Below are positions 50,467 through 60,749 of a stretch of 64,000 nucleotides of DNA, in pieces. Origin of the DNA: Arthrobacter_E sp041360795 (GTDB lineage: Bacteria; Actinomycetota; Actinomycetes; Actinomycetales; Micrococcaceae); the NCBI RefSeq assembly GCF_041360795.1, contig NZ_JBFUPW010000002.1, forward strand, positions 310,001 to 374,000, written 5' to 3'. The stretch's first letter is position 1. The number at the start of each line of letters is the position of its first letter. Both the position numbers and the translations under genes were made by a program. A model generated the notes under the pieces. The model had not been told where the DNA came from and searched no databases. It worked only from the letters and a program-made list of their open reading frames with translations.

Positions 50467-52728
50467 TCAGGACACGGCGCTCTTAAGAGACCCTGCGCCC
50501 TTGAAAGACCCGGTGCCCTTGAACCGCCGCAGCCGCAGACTGTTCCCCACTACGAACACGCTGGAGAAGGCCATGGCCGCCCCGGCGATCATCGGATTCA
50601 GCAGTCCGAGCGCAGCCAGCGGGATCGCCGCCACGTTGTAGGCGAACGCCCAGAACAGATTGACCTTGATGGTGCGCAGCGTCGCCCGCGAGAGCCGGAT
50701 CGCGTCGACGGCTCCGAGCAGGTCCCCGCGCACCAGGGTGAGGTCGGACGCCTCGATGGCCGCGTCCGTCCCGGTCCCCATCGCCAGGCCCAGATCGGCG
50801 GCCGCGAGCGCCGCGGCGTCGTTGACCCCGTCGCCGGCCATCGCCACCACGCGCCCCTCGGCCTGCAGACCGCGGACCACGTCCACCTTGTCCTGCGGCA
50901 GTACCTCGGCCACCACCCGTTCGATCCCCACCTCGGCGGCGATGCGCCGCGCCACGGCGTCGTTGTCACCGGTCAGCAGCACGGGTTCGAGGCCCAGCCC
51001 CTTGAGCCGGCGGACGGCTTCGGCGCTGCTCGGCTTGAGCTGATCGGCCACGGTCAGGACCGCACGCGCCTCCCCATCCCAGCCGACGACGACGGCGGTC
51101 CGCCCCTGCGCCTCCGCCTCGGCTTTGGCGCGGCGGAGTTCCCCGGGCAAGGTCAGCCCCTCCGCGGCCAGGAACGCTTCGCGACCCGCCAGGACGCCGA
51201 CGCCCTCGACGGTTCCGCGGACACCGAGCCCCTGCTCATTCCGGAACCCGGAAACCGTCGGGAGTTCCTCCACCTCCGCCTGAGCGCCGCGGACGATCGC
51301 CCGGGCGATCGGGTGCTCACTCGCGTGTTCCAGGGCTCCGGCCAGGCGCAGCGCGGTCAGGCGGTCCGCCGAGTCCCCGCCCACCGTCAGGACCTGGTCC
51401 AGCTCCATCTTCCCGGTCGTGACGGTGCCGGTCTTGTCGAGGACCACGGTGTCGACGCGGCGCGTGCTCTCAAGGACCTCCGGGCCCTTGATGAGGATGC
51501 CGAGCTGCGCGCCACGCCCTGTGCCGACCAGGAGCGCGGTCGGCGTCGCGAGACCCAGGGCACACGGGCAGGCGATGATCAGGACGGCGACCGCGGCGGT
51601 GAACGCTGCGGCGACGGGCTGGCCCAGCAAGAGCCAGGTGACGAGCGTGAGCAGCGCGATGCCGATGACCACCGGCACGAAGACCCCGGAGATCCGGTCC
51701 GCCAGGCGCTGAACCTCGGCTTTGCCGGACTGCGCGTCCTCGACGAGCCGGGCCATCTGGGCGAGCTGGGTGTCGTTGCCGACGCGCGAGGCTCGGACCA
51801 CCAGGCGGCCCGAGGTGTTGACGGTGGCCCCGACCACGGCGCCGCCGGGCGCGACGTCCACGGGGACGGATTCGCCGGTGATCATCGAGGCGTCGACGGC
51901 CGAGACGCCGTCCACCACCGTGCCGTCGGTGGCGATCTTCTCGCCGGGCCGGACGACGAACTCATCCCCCACGCGGAGTTCCGCCACGGGGATGCGGTGC
52001 TCGCCGCCGTCGCGCAGGACGGTCACCTCCTTGGCGCCCAGCTCCAGGAGGGCCCGCAGGGCCGCGCCCGCCTGGCGCTTCGACCGCTTCTCGAAGTAGC
52101 GCCCGGCCAGGAGGAACATGGTCACCCCGGCGGCGACTTCCAGGTAGATGTTGCCGGCGCCGTCGCTGCGCTGGATGGCGAACGAGAACTCGTGGCGCAT
52201 CCCGAGCATGCCGGCGTGGCCGAAGAAGAGTGCATAGAGGGACCAGAGGTAGGCCGCCAGGGTGCCGACGGAGACCAGGGTGTCCATGGTGGCTGCGCCG
52301 TGGCGGAGGTTGGTCCAGGCCGCCCGGTGGAACGGCCACGCGCCCCAGAGGATGACCGGCGTGGCCAGGACGAGCGACACCCACTGCCATCCGGTGAACT
52401 GGAACGCCGGGACCATCGACAGCACGATCACCGGGACGGCCAGCACCACCGAGGTCCAGAGGCGGCGGCGCAGGGAGTTCAGCTCCGAGTCGTCTTGCGG
52501 GGCCTCCTCCTCGTGAACGGTGGCGCCGTAGCCGGCCTGCTCCACCGCGCCGATGAGCAGCGCGACGTCGAAGCCCCCGGGTGCTGTGACGCGCGCCTTC
52601 TCGGTGGCGTAGTTGACCGTGGCCTCGACCCCGTCGACCTTGTTGAGCTTGCGCTCGATGCGGTTGGCGCAGGAGGCGCAGGTCATGCCGGTGATATCGA
52701 GTTCGACCTCGGTGGCGGTGCTGCTCAT
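50467..52728 (-). CDS. copA: copper-exporting P1B-type ATPase
   Basis: A 753-residue heavy-metal P-type ATPase. One N-terminal HMA domain has GMTCASC (Cys17, Cys20). The membrane CPC motif is CPC387-389 in IIACPCALGLATP. The phosphorylated Asp is Asp431 in DKTGTVTTG, and GDGVNDAAAL is the hinge motif. YN (FAYNVAA) and MxxSS (MAFSSVF) in the last helices indicate Cu+ (P1B-1) specificity. It exports cytosolic copper. The final residues FKGTGSFKGAGSLKS come from an 18-bp tandem duplication (50479-50523). Two CsoR-like dyads lie upstream; no copZ or csoR is adjacent. Confidence 0.94.
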   Translation of the reverse strand: MSSTATEVELDITGMTCASCANRIERKLNKVDGVEATVNYATEKARVTAPGGFDVALLIGAVEQAGYGATVHEEEAPQDDSELNSLRRRLWTSVVLAVPVIVLSMVPAFQFTGWQWVSLVLATPVILWGAWPFHRAAWTNLRHGAATMDTLVSVGTLAAYLWSLYALFFGHAGMLGMRHEFSFAIQRSDGAGNIYLEVAAGVTMFLLAGRYFEKRSKRQAGAALRALLELGAKEVTVLRDGGEHRIPVAELRVGDEFVVRPGEKIATDGTVVDGVSAVDASMITGESVPVDVAPGGAVVGATVNTSGRLVVRASRVGNDTQLAQMARLVEDAQSGKAEVQRLADRISGVFVPVVIGIALLTLVTWLLLGQPVAAAFTAAVAVLIIACPCALGLATPTALLVGTGRGAQLGILIKGPEVLESTRRVDTVVLDKTGTVTTGKMELDQVLTVGGDSADRLTALRLAGALEHASEHPIARAIVRGAQAEVEELPTVSGFRNEQGLGVRGTVEGVGVLAGREAFLAAEGLTLPGELRRAKAEAEAQGRTAVVVGWDGEARAVLTVADQLKPSSAEAVRRLKGLGLEPVLLTGDNDAVARRIAAEVGIERVVAEVLPQDKVDVVRGLQAEGRVVAMAGDGVNDAAALAAADLGLAMGTGTDAAIEASDLTLVRGDLLGAVDAIRLSRATLRTIKVNLFWAFAYNVAAIPLAALGLLNPMIAGAAMAFSSVFVVGNSLRLRRFKGTGSFKGAGSLKSAVS

Positions 52729-52751
52729 GTGGTTCCCCTTTCACAACGATC

Positions 52752-52798
52752 ATACCCCCTGGGGGTATCTCCAGTTCAACATACCCCCAGGGGGTATG
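52752..52798. promoter_or_regulatory. double copper-responsive operator (CsoR-like)
   Basis: Two dyads, ATACCCCCTGGGGGTAT (52752-52768) and ATACCCCCAGGGGGTAT (52781-52797), have centres 29 bp apart. This is the TACCC...GGGTA type bound by CsoR repressors, which release DNA on binding Cu+. Leftward TTGAAC and TATGAT elements flank one dyad with a 19-bp spacer, so the dyad lies inside the copA promoter. A 19-bp spacer is also seen with MerR-type activators, an alternative. Confidence 0.75.
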
Positions 52799-52816
52799 TA
52801 TCCGCAAGGACGCCCT

Positions 52817-52845
52817 TTCACAGTGCACGTTTCGTGCACTATGAT
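52817..52845 (+). promoter_or_regulatory. leaderless promoter and autoregulatory operator of the XRE-cupin gene
   Basis: TTCACA (-35, 52817-52822) and TATGAT (-10, 52840-52845) are 17 bp apart. The spacer is filled by the dyad AGTGCACG-TTT-CGTGCACT (52822-52840). The ATG of the next gene lies seven bases after the -10, so transcription would start at or next to the start codon. A further ATGCACT half-site follows at 52844-52850. Confidence 0.72.
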
Positions 52846-52851
52846 GCACTT

Positions 52852-53457
52852 ATGGATGAAGCGGCGGAATCACTGGCGCAGGCGATCGGCGCCCGGGTCC
52901 GGCAGGAGCGCAAAGCCCTGGCCTGGACCCTGGATCAGCTCGCCGACGCCGCGGGCGTGAGCCGCCGCATGGTCGTCAACGTGGAGCAGGGCTCCGTGAA
53001 CCCCAGCGTCGGCACGCTCCTGCGGCTCAGTGACGCACTTGGCGTCGGGCTCCCCGCGCTCGTCGAGCCGCCCGCGACCCGCGCGGCGAAGGTGACGCGG
53101 CACGGGGAGGGGGCGGTCCTCTGGACCGGAGCAGCCGGTGGCCGGGGTGTGCTGGTCGCCGGGACACAGCCACCGGACGTGGTGGAGCTCTGGGACTGGA
53201 CCCTGGCGCCCGGCGAACTGCACGTCAGCGAAGCGCACTCCGAGGGCACCCGGGAACTCCTGCAGGTGCAGGTGGGCGCGATCGTCGTGACCGTGGACGG
53301 GCAGACGTACGAGCTCGGCCCCGGCGACGCCCTCTCCTTCTTCGGCGACTCGGACCACTCCTACCGGAACCCTCACACGGACCCCGCCCGGTTCCTCCTC
53401 ACGGTCCACGAGCCCGGGGTCGGCACACCCCGGACACTGGACGCCGAGACCGGCTGA
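52852..53457 (+). CDS. XRE family regulator with C-terminal cupin domain
   Basis: A 201-residue regulator. The helix-turn-helix (about 12-66) reads VRQERKALAWTLDQLADAAGVSRRMVVNVEQGSVNPSVGTLLRLSDAL. The cupin domain (about 120-190) has SEAHSEGTRELLQVQVGAIVV and LGPGDALSFFGDSDHSY. Such proteins sense a small ligand in the cupin barrel; the ligand is unknown. ATG 52852 has no ribosome-binding site but follows a well-placed -10, implying a leaderless mRNA. The next gene is an EamA exporter, which this regulator may control. Confidence 0.85.
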   Translation: MDEAAESLAQAIGARVRQERKALAWTLDQLADAAGVSRRMVVNVEQGSVNPSVGTLLRLSDALGVGLPALVEPPATRAAKVTRHGEGAVLWTGAAGGRGVLVAGTQPPDVVELWDWTLAPGELHVSEAHSEGTRELLQVQVGAIVVTVDGQTYELGPGDALSFFGDSDHSYRNPHTDPARFLLTVHEPGVGTPRTLDAETG

Positions 53458-53565
53458 CGGCAGCCGTCACGGTGCCGTCCCGGTTGCGCTTCAGCGGGCC
53501 GGCGACCACTGCGCGTTCTCCGCACGGTGTGCTTTTCACCGACTTTCACCACTCGAACCACCCCT

Positions 53566-53593
53566 GAACCTTCACCACTGAACCTTCACCACT
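53566..53593. repeat. 14-bp tandem duplication upstream of the EamA gene
   Basis: GAACCTTCACCACT occurs twice in succession (53566-53579 and 53580-53593). Related TTTCACC units precede it. It ends 12 bases before the EamA start, just ahead of the GGAGCACC ribosome site. Confidence 0.85.
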
Positions 53594-53605
53594 GAATGGA
53601 GCACC

Positions 53606-54508
53606 ATGACCACCCGGAACGGCACCGTGCGGATCCCCGCCTGGTCCATGGCGATCGCCGCCATGCTCATGATCCAGGTCTCGAACGCGCTGTCGGTCGG
53701 GGTCATCGAGCACATCGGACCGGGCGGCACCGCCTGGCTGCGTATGTGTTTCGGGGCCGTCTTCCTGCTGCTCATCGCGCGCCCCTCCTTCCGCTCGATC
53801 ACCCGGCAGGATGTCCCGAAACTCGTGGCACTGGGCGTCGTCACCGGCTTCATGACGACGTTCTTCCTCGCGGCCGTGGAACGGATCCCCCTGGGAACCG
53901 CGGTGGCGATCGAGTTCCTCGGCCCGCTCACGGTTGCCGGGCTGGCCGGCAAACAGCGCAAGGCGCTCATCTGGCCCGTGATCGCGTTGCTCGGCGTCGT
54001 CCTGCTCACCGAGCCCTGGCACGGGGGCGTGGACCTGCTGGGCGTCGGGTTCGCCCTGCTGGCGGGGGCCTGCTGGGGACTGTACAACGTGCTCACTCAG
54101 CTGGTCGGCGACCGGTTCTCCGGCATCAGCGGCCTGGCGCTCACCATCCCGGTCGCCGCCGTCGCGACCACCGCCGTCGGGCTGCCGCAGGTGCTCTCCG
54201 GCGACATCGACTGGGTGCTGCTCCTGGTCATCGCGGGGATCGCGCTCATCACGCCGGTCATCTCATTCGCTCTGGAGATGCTCGCCCTGCGCCGCATGAA
54301 CCACACGGCGTTCGGCACGCTCCTCGCGATCGAGCCGGCGTTCGGCATCCTGATCGGTCTGCTGATCCTGAGCCAGATGCCCACGGTGATGCAGATGCTC
54401 GGGATCGCACTCGTGGTGTTCGCCGGTGCGGCGGCTCAGCGCGGTGGTGGTCGGACGCTGGAGGACCCGGTGTCCGGCACTCCCGATCTGGCGGAGCAGC
54501 AGCGCTGA
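53606..54508 (+). CDS. EamA/RhtA-like small-molecule exporter
   Basis: A 300-residue membrane protein with ten hydrophobic segments in two five-helix EamA halves. RhtA-like features include VSNALSVGVIEHIGPGGTAWLRM, RIPLGTAVAIEFLGPLTVA and LRRMNHTAFGTLLAIEPAFGILIGLL. Characterised relatives export threonine/homoserine or other amino acids and metabolites; the substrate here is not inferable. The start ATG follows GGAGCACC. It lies 148 bases after the XRE-cupin gene in the same direction, a plausible regulator-transporter pair. Confidence 0.87.
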   Translation: MTTRNGTVRIPAWSMAIAAMLMIQVSNALSVGVIEHIGPGGTAWLRMCFGAVFLLLIARPSFRSITRQDVPKLVALGVVTGFMTTFFLAAVERIPLGTAVAIEFLGPLTVAGLAGKQRKALIWPVIALLGVVLLTEPWHGGVDLLGVGFALLAGACWGLYNVLTQLVGDRFSGISGLALTIPVAAVATTAVGLPQVLSGDIDWVLLLVIAGIALITPVISFALEMLALRRMNHTAFGTLLAIEPAFGILIGLLILSQMPTVMQMLGIALVVFAGAAAQRGGGRTLEDPVSGTPDLAEQQR

Positions 54509-54524
54509 GGCTGAGCCGCCCGGC

Positions 54525-55040
54525 TCAGCCGAGGACCGCGGCGGACATGAGCGCCGTGGCGCCGCCCATGAGGAGATACTGACCGCGCACCGCGGGCTCG
54601 GCGTTCCGCGCGACACCCCACACGGAACCCGCGACATGGCACAGCACCAGCGCTCCGCTCAGGACGCCCAGCAGCCCTCCCGCGGACGCGTGGCCCGCGT
54701 GCGCCGTCGTGGCGGGAACGCCGTGCCCCGTCGCCGGGTGCATGAAGGGAAGCAGCACGGCCATGACGATGAGCCCGAGGCTGTCGTGCAGGCGTGCGAC
54801 GCAGCCTGACGGCTCCCGCCGGCTCTGCGCCGACAGCGCGATGGCCGACAGCACGAGCACCGGCACCCAGACCACGACGCTCAGCAACCCCAGATAGGCC
54901 ACGTCCACCATTGCGACGAGCATGAGGACGCAGCCGGTCAGTCGGGGAAGCCGCGGCCGGTCACGCCAGCCCGGATGCACCCCGACCGCGACGGCGGTGA
55001 GCACCACCGCGGCCACGTGCAGCAGATCATGGAACGGCAC
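54525..55040 (-). CDS. multi-pass membrane protein, function unknown
   Basis: A 171-residue protein with about five hydrophobic segments (MPFHDLLHVAAVVLTAVAVG, TGCVLMLVAMVDVAYLGL, VWVPVLVLSAIALS, HDSLGLIVMAVLLPFMHP, GLLGVLSGALVLCHVAGSVWG). Several His residues lie in or near the membrane segments (LLH, LHDSLG, FMHP, LCHVAG). It may belong to the actinobacterial DUF5134 class, but the match is not certain. It converges on the EamA gene. No function is proposed. Confidence 0.65.
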   Translation of the reverse strand: MPFHDLLHVAAVVLTAVAVGVHPGWRDRPRLPRLTGCVLMLVAMVDVAYLGLLSVVVWVPVLVLSAIALSAQSRREPSGCVARLHDSLGLIVMAVLLPFMHPATGHGVPATTAHAGHASAGGLLGVLSGALVLCHVAGSVWGVARNAEPAVRGQYLLMGGATALMSAAVLG

Positions 55041-55200
55041 GGCCCTCCCCGGAACTCGGATCCGGCCCGCTTCCGGCCGGACGTGTCCCTCAGCCTAGGC
55101 AGCGTCCCGGGTCTTCACCGCCGCTCCCCGGGACCTCTCTCGCGCCCGGTCAACCCCGGCCCCGATCCGTTCCCGGAGGTCCAAGTCTGGTCTTTAAACG

Positions 55201-55270
55201 ATCGACCGCTCCGTAGGATGCTGTTTTCCCGAGTTTTCGGGAGATTTCGACATTCTACGGAGCAGTCGAT
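55201..55270. repeat. nested long palindrome downstream of the ABC-F gene
   Basis: Outer arms of 20 bases (55201-55220 and 55251-55270) pair with two mismatches. Inside them TCCCGA-GTTT-TCGGGA (55227-55242) forms a second hairpin flanked by T-runs. It ends 15 bases before the ABC-F stop. It may serve as terminator, but the nested architecture is unusual. Confidence 0.8.
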
Positions 55271-55284
55271 GTGAGAGAACGGCG

Positions 55285-57144
<1,860 letters not shown>

Positions 57145-57268
57145 GTGCTGCTTTCGTCGGTGTGTCCGGTTCAGAGGGCCGTGCCGTGCGGATCCGGAAG
57201 ACCCGCCCTCACGGCGCGCTGAACCTGTCTATCGTAGGCGGATCGGGGAGTCCGTGCCCGACGCCCTC

Positions 57269-58201
57269 TCATTGATGCACATAGGCGCCCGGCGACGGGG
57301 CCGTGAGCACGAAGGACCCCAGGCCGCGGTGGCTGAAGCCGTCCGCGAGGGCGCGGGCCGCCGTCGTGTCTTCACAGAGGAACGCGACGGTGGGGCCGGA
57401 GCCGGACACGATCCCCGCGAGGGCGCCCAGGGACTCCCCCAGGCCGAGCACGTCGCGCAGCTCCGGGGCCAGGTCCAGGGCGGCGCGCTGAAGGTCGTTG
57501 ACCATCAGGGTGGACAGCACGTGGCTGTCCGGCGTGCGGAGGGCCGCCAGGATCGCGGCGTCCACGGAGTCCGGTTCCGGTGCGGCGTAGCCCTCGGCCT
57601 CGCGGAGCGCGTCGAGACGACGGAACACCTCGGGGGTGGAGAGACCGAACGCGGCCGGGACCACCACCCAGTGGAGTTCACCATGCACCAGGGCCGTGGT
57701 GAGTTCATCGCCCACGCCCAGGCCCACCGCCGCTCCGCCAAGGAGGCAGAAGGGCACGTCCGCCCCGAGCCGGCTCCCCAAGGCGGCCAGTTCCTCCCGG
57801 CTCAGTCCGCACTCCCACAGCGCGTTACAGGCGACGAGGGCCGCGGCGGCGTCGGCGGATCCTCCCGCCATGCCACCCGCGACGGGGACCCGCTTCACGA
57901 TCTCCAGGCGCACGGCGGGCTCCAGGCCGCAGTGCGAGGCGAGGAGTGCGGCCGCGCGGTGGACGAGGTTCCGGGCGTCCAGAGGGATGGTCTCGGGATC
58001 CACGTCGAGCGTGCTGTCCGGTGAGAGGACCACCTGGATGCCCGGTTCGTCCAGGAGTGACGCCCGCACCTCTTCCCGCAGGGACACCGCGAGGAAGACG
58101 CTCGCCAGCGAGTGGTATCCGTCCTCCCGGAGCGGTCCGACGTGCAGGGAGACGTTGATCTTCCCCGGCGCGGAGGCCGTCACGGAGTTGCCGCGGCGCA
58201 T
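57269..58201 (-). CDS. ispE: 4-diphosphocytidyl-2-C-methyl-D-erythritol kinase
   Basis: A 310-residue GHMP kinase. The N-terminal motif is SAPGKINVSLHVGPLREDGYHSL, the ATP loop is KRVPVAGGMAGGSADAAAALVA, and the third motif is LAGIVSGSGPTVAFL. It phosphorylates CDP-methylerythritol in the non-mevalonate isoprenoid pathway, also feeding undecaprenyl phosphate. The start ATG is two bases from the rsmA stop. Confidence 0.95.
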   Translation of the reverse strand: MRRGNSVTASAPGKINVSLHVGPLREDGYHSLASVFLAVSLREEVRASLLDEPGIQVVLSPDSTLDVDPETIPLDARNLVHRAAALLASHCGLEPAVRLEIVKRVPVAGGMAGGSADAAAALVACNALWECGLSREELAALGSRLGADVPFCLLGGAAVGLGVGDELTTALVHGELHWVVVPAAFGLSTPEVFRRLDALREAEGYAAPEPDSVDAAILAALRTPDSHVLSTLMVNDLQRAALDLAPELRDVLGLGESLGALAGIVSGSGPTVAFLCEDTTAARALADGFSHRGLGSFVLTAPSPGAYVHQ

Positions 58202-58203
58202 CC

Positions 58204-59097
58204 TCAGGCCTCCAGGGGGATCCGGGCCTCGGCGATGCGGGTGAAGGCGCCGATGTCCAGGGTTTCGCCGCGGGCACTCGGATCGACGCCCGCCACGTGC
58301 AGGAGGCGCTCCGCTTCGGCGCCGTTCCCGGCCCAGCCGGACAGGGCGGCGCGGAGGGTCTTACGGCGCTGCGCGAACGCCGAGTCGATCACGGCGAAAA
58401 CCTCTTCGCGGCTGGCGCGGGACGTGGTCTCCTCCTCGTGGCGCTCGAACGCGACCAGCCCGGAGTGGATCTTCGGCGCCGGCCAGAAGACGTTCATCCC
58501 GATCACCCCGGCCTTGCGCATGGTGCCGTACCAGGCGGCCTTGACCGACGGCACGCCGTAGATCTTGGAGCCCGGCCCTGCGGCAAGACGGTCCGCGACC
58601 TCGTCCTGCACCATGACGAGGCCGTGGCGGATGGTCGGGAAGTGCTCGAGGAGGTGGAGCACCACCGGCACCGCGACGTTGTAGGGCAGATTGGCGACGA
58701 CGGCGGTCGGCTGATGCGGCAGCTCGGTGACCTTGAGAGCGTCCTGGTTGATGAGGGTGAAGCGCTCGGCCGCGCCCGGCCGGAATTCCTCGACGGTGGT
58801 GGGCAGACGGCCCGCCAGCACGGGGTCGATCTCCACGGCGACCACGCGGGCGGCGGCGTCCAGGAGTCCGAGGGTGAGGCTGCCGAGGCCCGGGCCGACC
58901 TCGAGCACGGTCTCCGACGGGTCCAGTTCGGCGGCGGCAACGATCCGGCGGATGGTGTTCCCGTCGATCACGAAGTTCTGCCCCAGGGTCTTGGTCGGCC
59001 GGACGCCGAGCTCCTCGGCCAGACGGCGGATGTCCGCGGCGCCCAGCAACGGGGTGGGGTTCGTCGCGGCGTCGGGGTTCTGGGCTGCATCACTCAC
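58204..59097 (-). CDS. rsmA: 16S rRNA dimethyladenosine transferase RsmA (KsgA)
   Basis: A 297-residue methyltransferase. Motif X KTLGQNFVIDGNTI, motif I VLEVGPGLGSLTLGLL and the catalytic NLPYNVAVPVVLHLL are all present, as is the C-terminal domain with FAQRRKTLRAALSGW. It dimethylates two adjacent adenines near the 16S 3' end. Start is GTG 59097. It is coupled to ispE; rpfB lies upstream, separated by a 326-bp repeat-containing gap. Confidence 0.96.
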   Translation of the reverse strand: MSDAAQNPDAATNPTPLLGAADIRRLAEELGVRPTKTLGQNFVIDGNTIRRIVAAAELDPSETVLEVGPGLGSLTLGLLDAAARVVAVEIDPVLAGRLPTTVEEFRPGAAERFTLINQDALKVTELPHQPTAVVANLPYNVAVPVVLHLLEHFPTIRHGLVMVQDEVADRLAAGPGSKIYGVPSVKAAWYGTMRKAGVIGMNVFWPAPKIHSGLVAFERHEEETTSRASREEVFAVIDSAFAQRRKTLRAALSGWAGNGAEAERLLHVAGVDPSARGETLDIGAFTRIAEARIPLEA

Positions 59098-59182
59098 CCG
59101 ACAATCCTACCGACCCGGCGGTCACAGCCCACTCCCGGTGGACGGCGGGGACCGGTCACGTCCACGGACCGGTCCCCCACCG

Positions 59183-59257
59183 GGCTGAGTCCGCTATCCG
59201 CGGTGTGAATCCGCTACATCTGGTAGCGGATTCACACCGCGGATAGCGGACTCAGCC
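59183..59257. repeat. perfect 35-bp intergenic palindrome
   Basis: Arms 59183-59217 and 59223-59257 are exact reverse complements over 35 bases with loop ATCTG. Each arm contains TCCGCTA twice. It lies between rpfB and rsmA, both leftward, and 96 bases before a normal terminator hairpin of rpfB, so termination alone does not explain it. The rest of the 59098-59423 gap holds a 14-bp triplet repeat (TTCAGTCAGA at 59265, 59279 and 59293) and that terminator; no gene is seen. Confidence 0.95.
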
Positions 59258-59352
59258 ACAGGGGTTCAGTCAGAGGAGTTCAGTCAGAGGGTTTCAGTCA
59301 GACGCGGCCGGGCTCGGAGGGCTGCTCCGGCGGCGCGACGACGGCGGACACG

Positions 59353-59400
59353 ACGACGGCGGCCGGCGACCTCCGTGGGAAGGTCACCGGCCGCCGTCGT
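59353..59400 (-). terminator. terminator hairpin of rpfB
   Basis: Fourteen-base arms (ACGACGGCGGCCGG and complement) plus an inner GACCT/AGGTC stem and a loop around CGTGGG, 23 bases beyond the rpfB stop. Confidence 0.75.
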
Positions 59401-59423
59401 TCAGCTGGTGAAAGGAGCACCGC

Positions 59424-60590
59424 TTATCCGGCAGCCCAGCCGCAGCCCCAGGGGGACAGCCCGCGCTGGGCGTAGACGCGGTTGGCGATGTCGATCTGCT
59501 GTTCGCGAGTGGCGAGGCTGGCGTTCGGGGCGTACGCGCCGCCACCGGCGCCGAGCCAGGTCCCGATGTCGAACTGCAGGCCGCCGTAGTAGCCGTTACC
59601 GGTGTTGATGGACCAGTTGCCGGTCGACTCGCACTGGGCGATGCGGTCCCACATGCCGGCGTTCACAGCGGCCGGAGCCGCGGCGCCGGTGTTGGATCCG
59701 CCGGAAGCAGCCGGGGCGGCGGGGGCCACGGGGGCCTCCTTGGTGCCGACGTCGACACGCTCCGTCACGGGCTCGGCCGTGACCTTGCTGGTGACGAGGG
59801 TGCGGGTCGCTTCCTTGCCGTCCACGATCACGAGGCGGAAGGTCTTCTCGACCGAACCGGCCACGCCCTCGGTGGTGACCTTCTCCACGCCCTTGTCGAG
59901 CTTGGCGGAGTCGGTCTTCACCACGTCGAAGGGGATCTCTTCCTTCACGGTGGCCGTGCGGCTCTTGTCGATGTTGCTGACCTTGACGGTCATGTTCGCG
60001 GTCACCGGAGCGGTGGCCGGGAGGGCCGAGACGTCATTCTTGCCGAGGACGACCTTGGCTTCCTTCAGGACGTCACCGACGGTGGCGGCGGTGGTGGTCA
60101 GCTTGCTGCCCTTGCCGCGGACGATCAGGTTGACATGCTTCGGGGTGGAGATGGTGAGGCTGGTGCCCTTGACGTCCAGGTTGGCGTCGGCCGGCAGGGA
60201 CACGCGGGAGGTGTCCTTCACGCCGAGTTCCTTCACCAGGCCGGCGACGGTGCTCTCGTGAGTGTCGACCTCACGCGCCGCGCCGTCCAGGACCACGGAA
60301 ACCGACTTGGAGCGGTTGATCCGGACCTCGGTGCCGTCCTGCACGCCACTGTTCAGGGCGGGAACGACCTTGTCCTTGTCGGCGATGTCGATGTTCGCGC
60401 TCTTCACGACCTGCTCGACATTGCCGCCGAAGGTCTGGACGGAGCTGACACGGCCGTCGAGGTTGATTTTCACGGTCTTGTTGTTGACCACGAAGGCCAG
60501 GAGGCCTCCGACGAGGGCCAGGATCACCGCGAGCTGCACGCCCACCTTGACGGGACTGATCTTTCCGTCAGTTGCGAAGATTTTGTTCAC
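59424..60590 (-). CDS. rpfB: resuscitation-promoting factor, RpfB type
   Basis: A 388-residue cell-surface muralytic protein. A single N-terminal membrane helix (about 14-33; GVQLAVILALVGGLLAFVV) is followed by three DUF348 repeats (about 38-205) and a G5 domain (about 215-285; VKEEIPFDVVKTDSAKLDKG). After a Pro/Ala linker comes the lysozyme-like Rpf domain (about 310-388) with catalytic Glu in AQCESTGNWSINTGNGYYGGLQF. It cleaves peptidoglycan glycan strands and promotes regrowth. GTG 60590 is the likely start because upstream codons lack similarity. The order tatD-rpfB-rsmA-ispE is typical of actinobacteria. Confidence 0.94.
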   Translation of the reverse strand: MNKIFATDGKISPVKVGVQLAVILALVGGLLAFVVNNKTVKINLDGRVSSVQTFGGNVEQVVKSANIDIADKDKVVPALNSGVQDGTEVRINRSKSVSVVLDGAAREVDTHESTVAGLVKELGVKDTSRVSLPADANLDVKGTSLTISTPKHVNLIVRGKGSKLTTTAATVGDVLKEAKVVLGKNDVSALPATAPVTANMTVKVSNIDKSRTATVKEEIPFDVVKTDSAKLDKGVEKVTTEGVAGSVEKTFRLVIVDGKEATRTLVTSKVTAEPVTERVDVGTKEAPVAPAAPAASGGSNTGAAAPAAVNAGMWDRIAQCESTGNWSINTGNGYYGGLQFDIGTWLGAGGGAYAPNASLATREQQIDIANRVYAQRGLSPWGCGWAAG

Positions 60591-60749
60591 TACTACCCAA
60601 ACTACTGGTGCGTCCGGGCACGGGGAACGGGGGCCTCGCAAGGCAAGGCCTGATGGTCGCCCGGCGCCTCTCGGCACACGGGTGTCCATGGTTCACAACG
60701 AAGTGTCATTCGTCCGCAGGCCTTCCCCGACCCCGGCTATCTGTCATCC

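Noticed and set aside
49249..53457. Uninterrupted 1,402-codon frame on the + strand
   Set aside because: Its first 1,200 codons lie antisense to paaK and copA and read as low-complexity Arg/Gly/Asp/His sequence, a GC-rich shadow frame. Only the last 201 codons (from 52852) encode a recognisable protein.
60591..60749. c-di-AMP (ydaO) riboswitch before rpfB
   Set aside because: Such riboswitches precede many actinobacterial rpf genes, but the conserved elements could not be recognised in this leader by eye; a covariance-model search would settle it.
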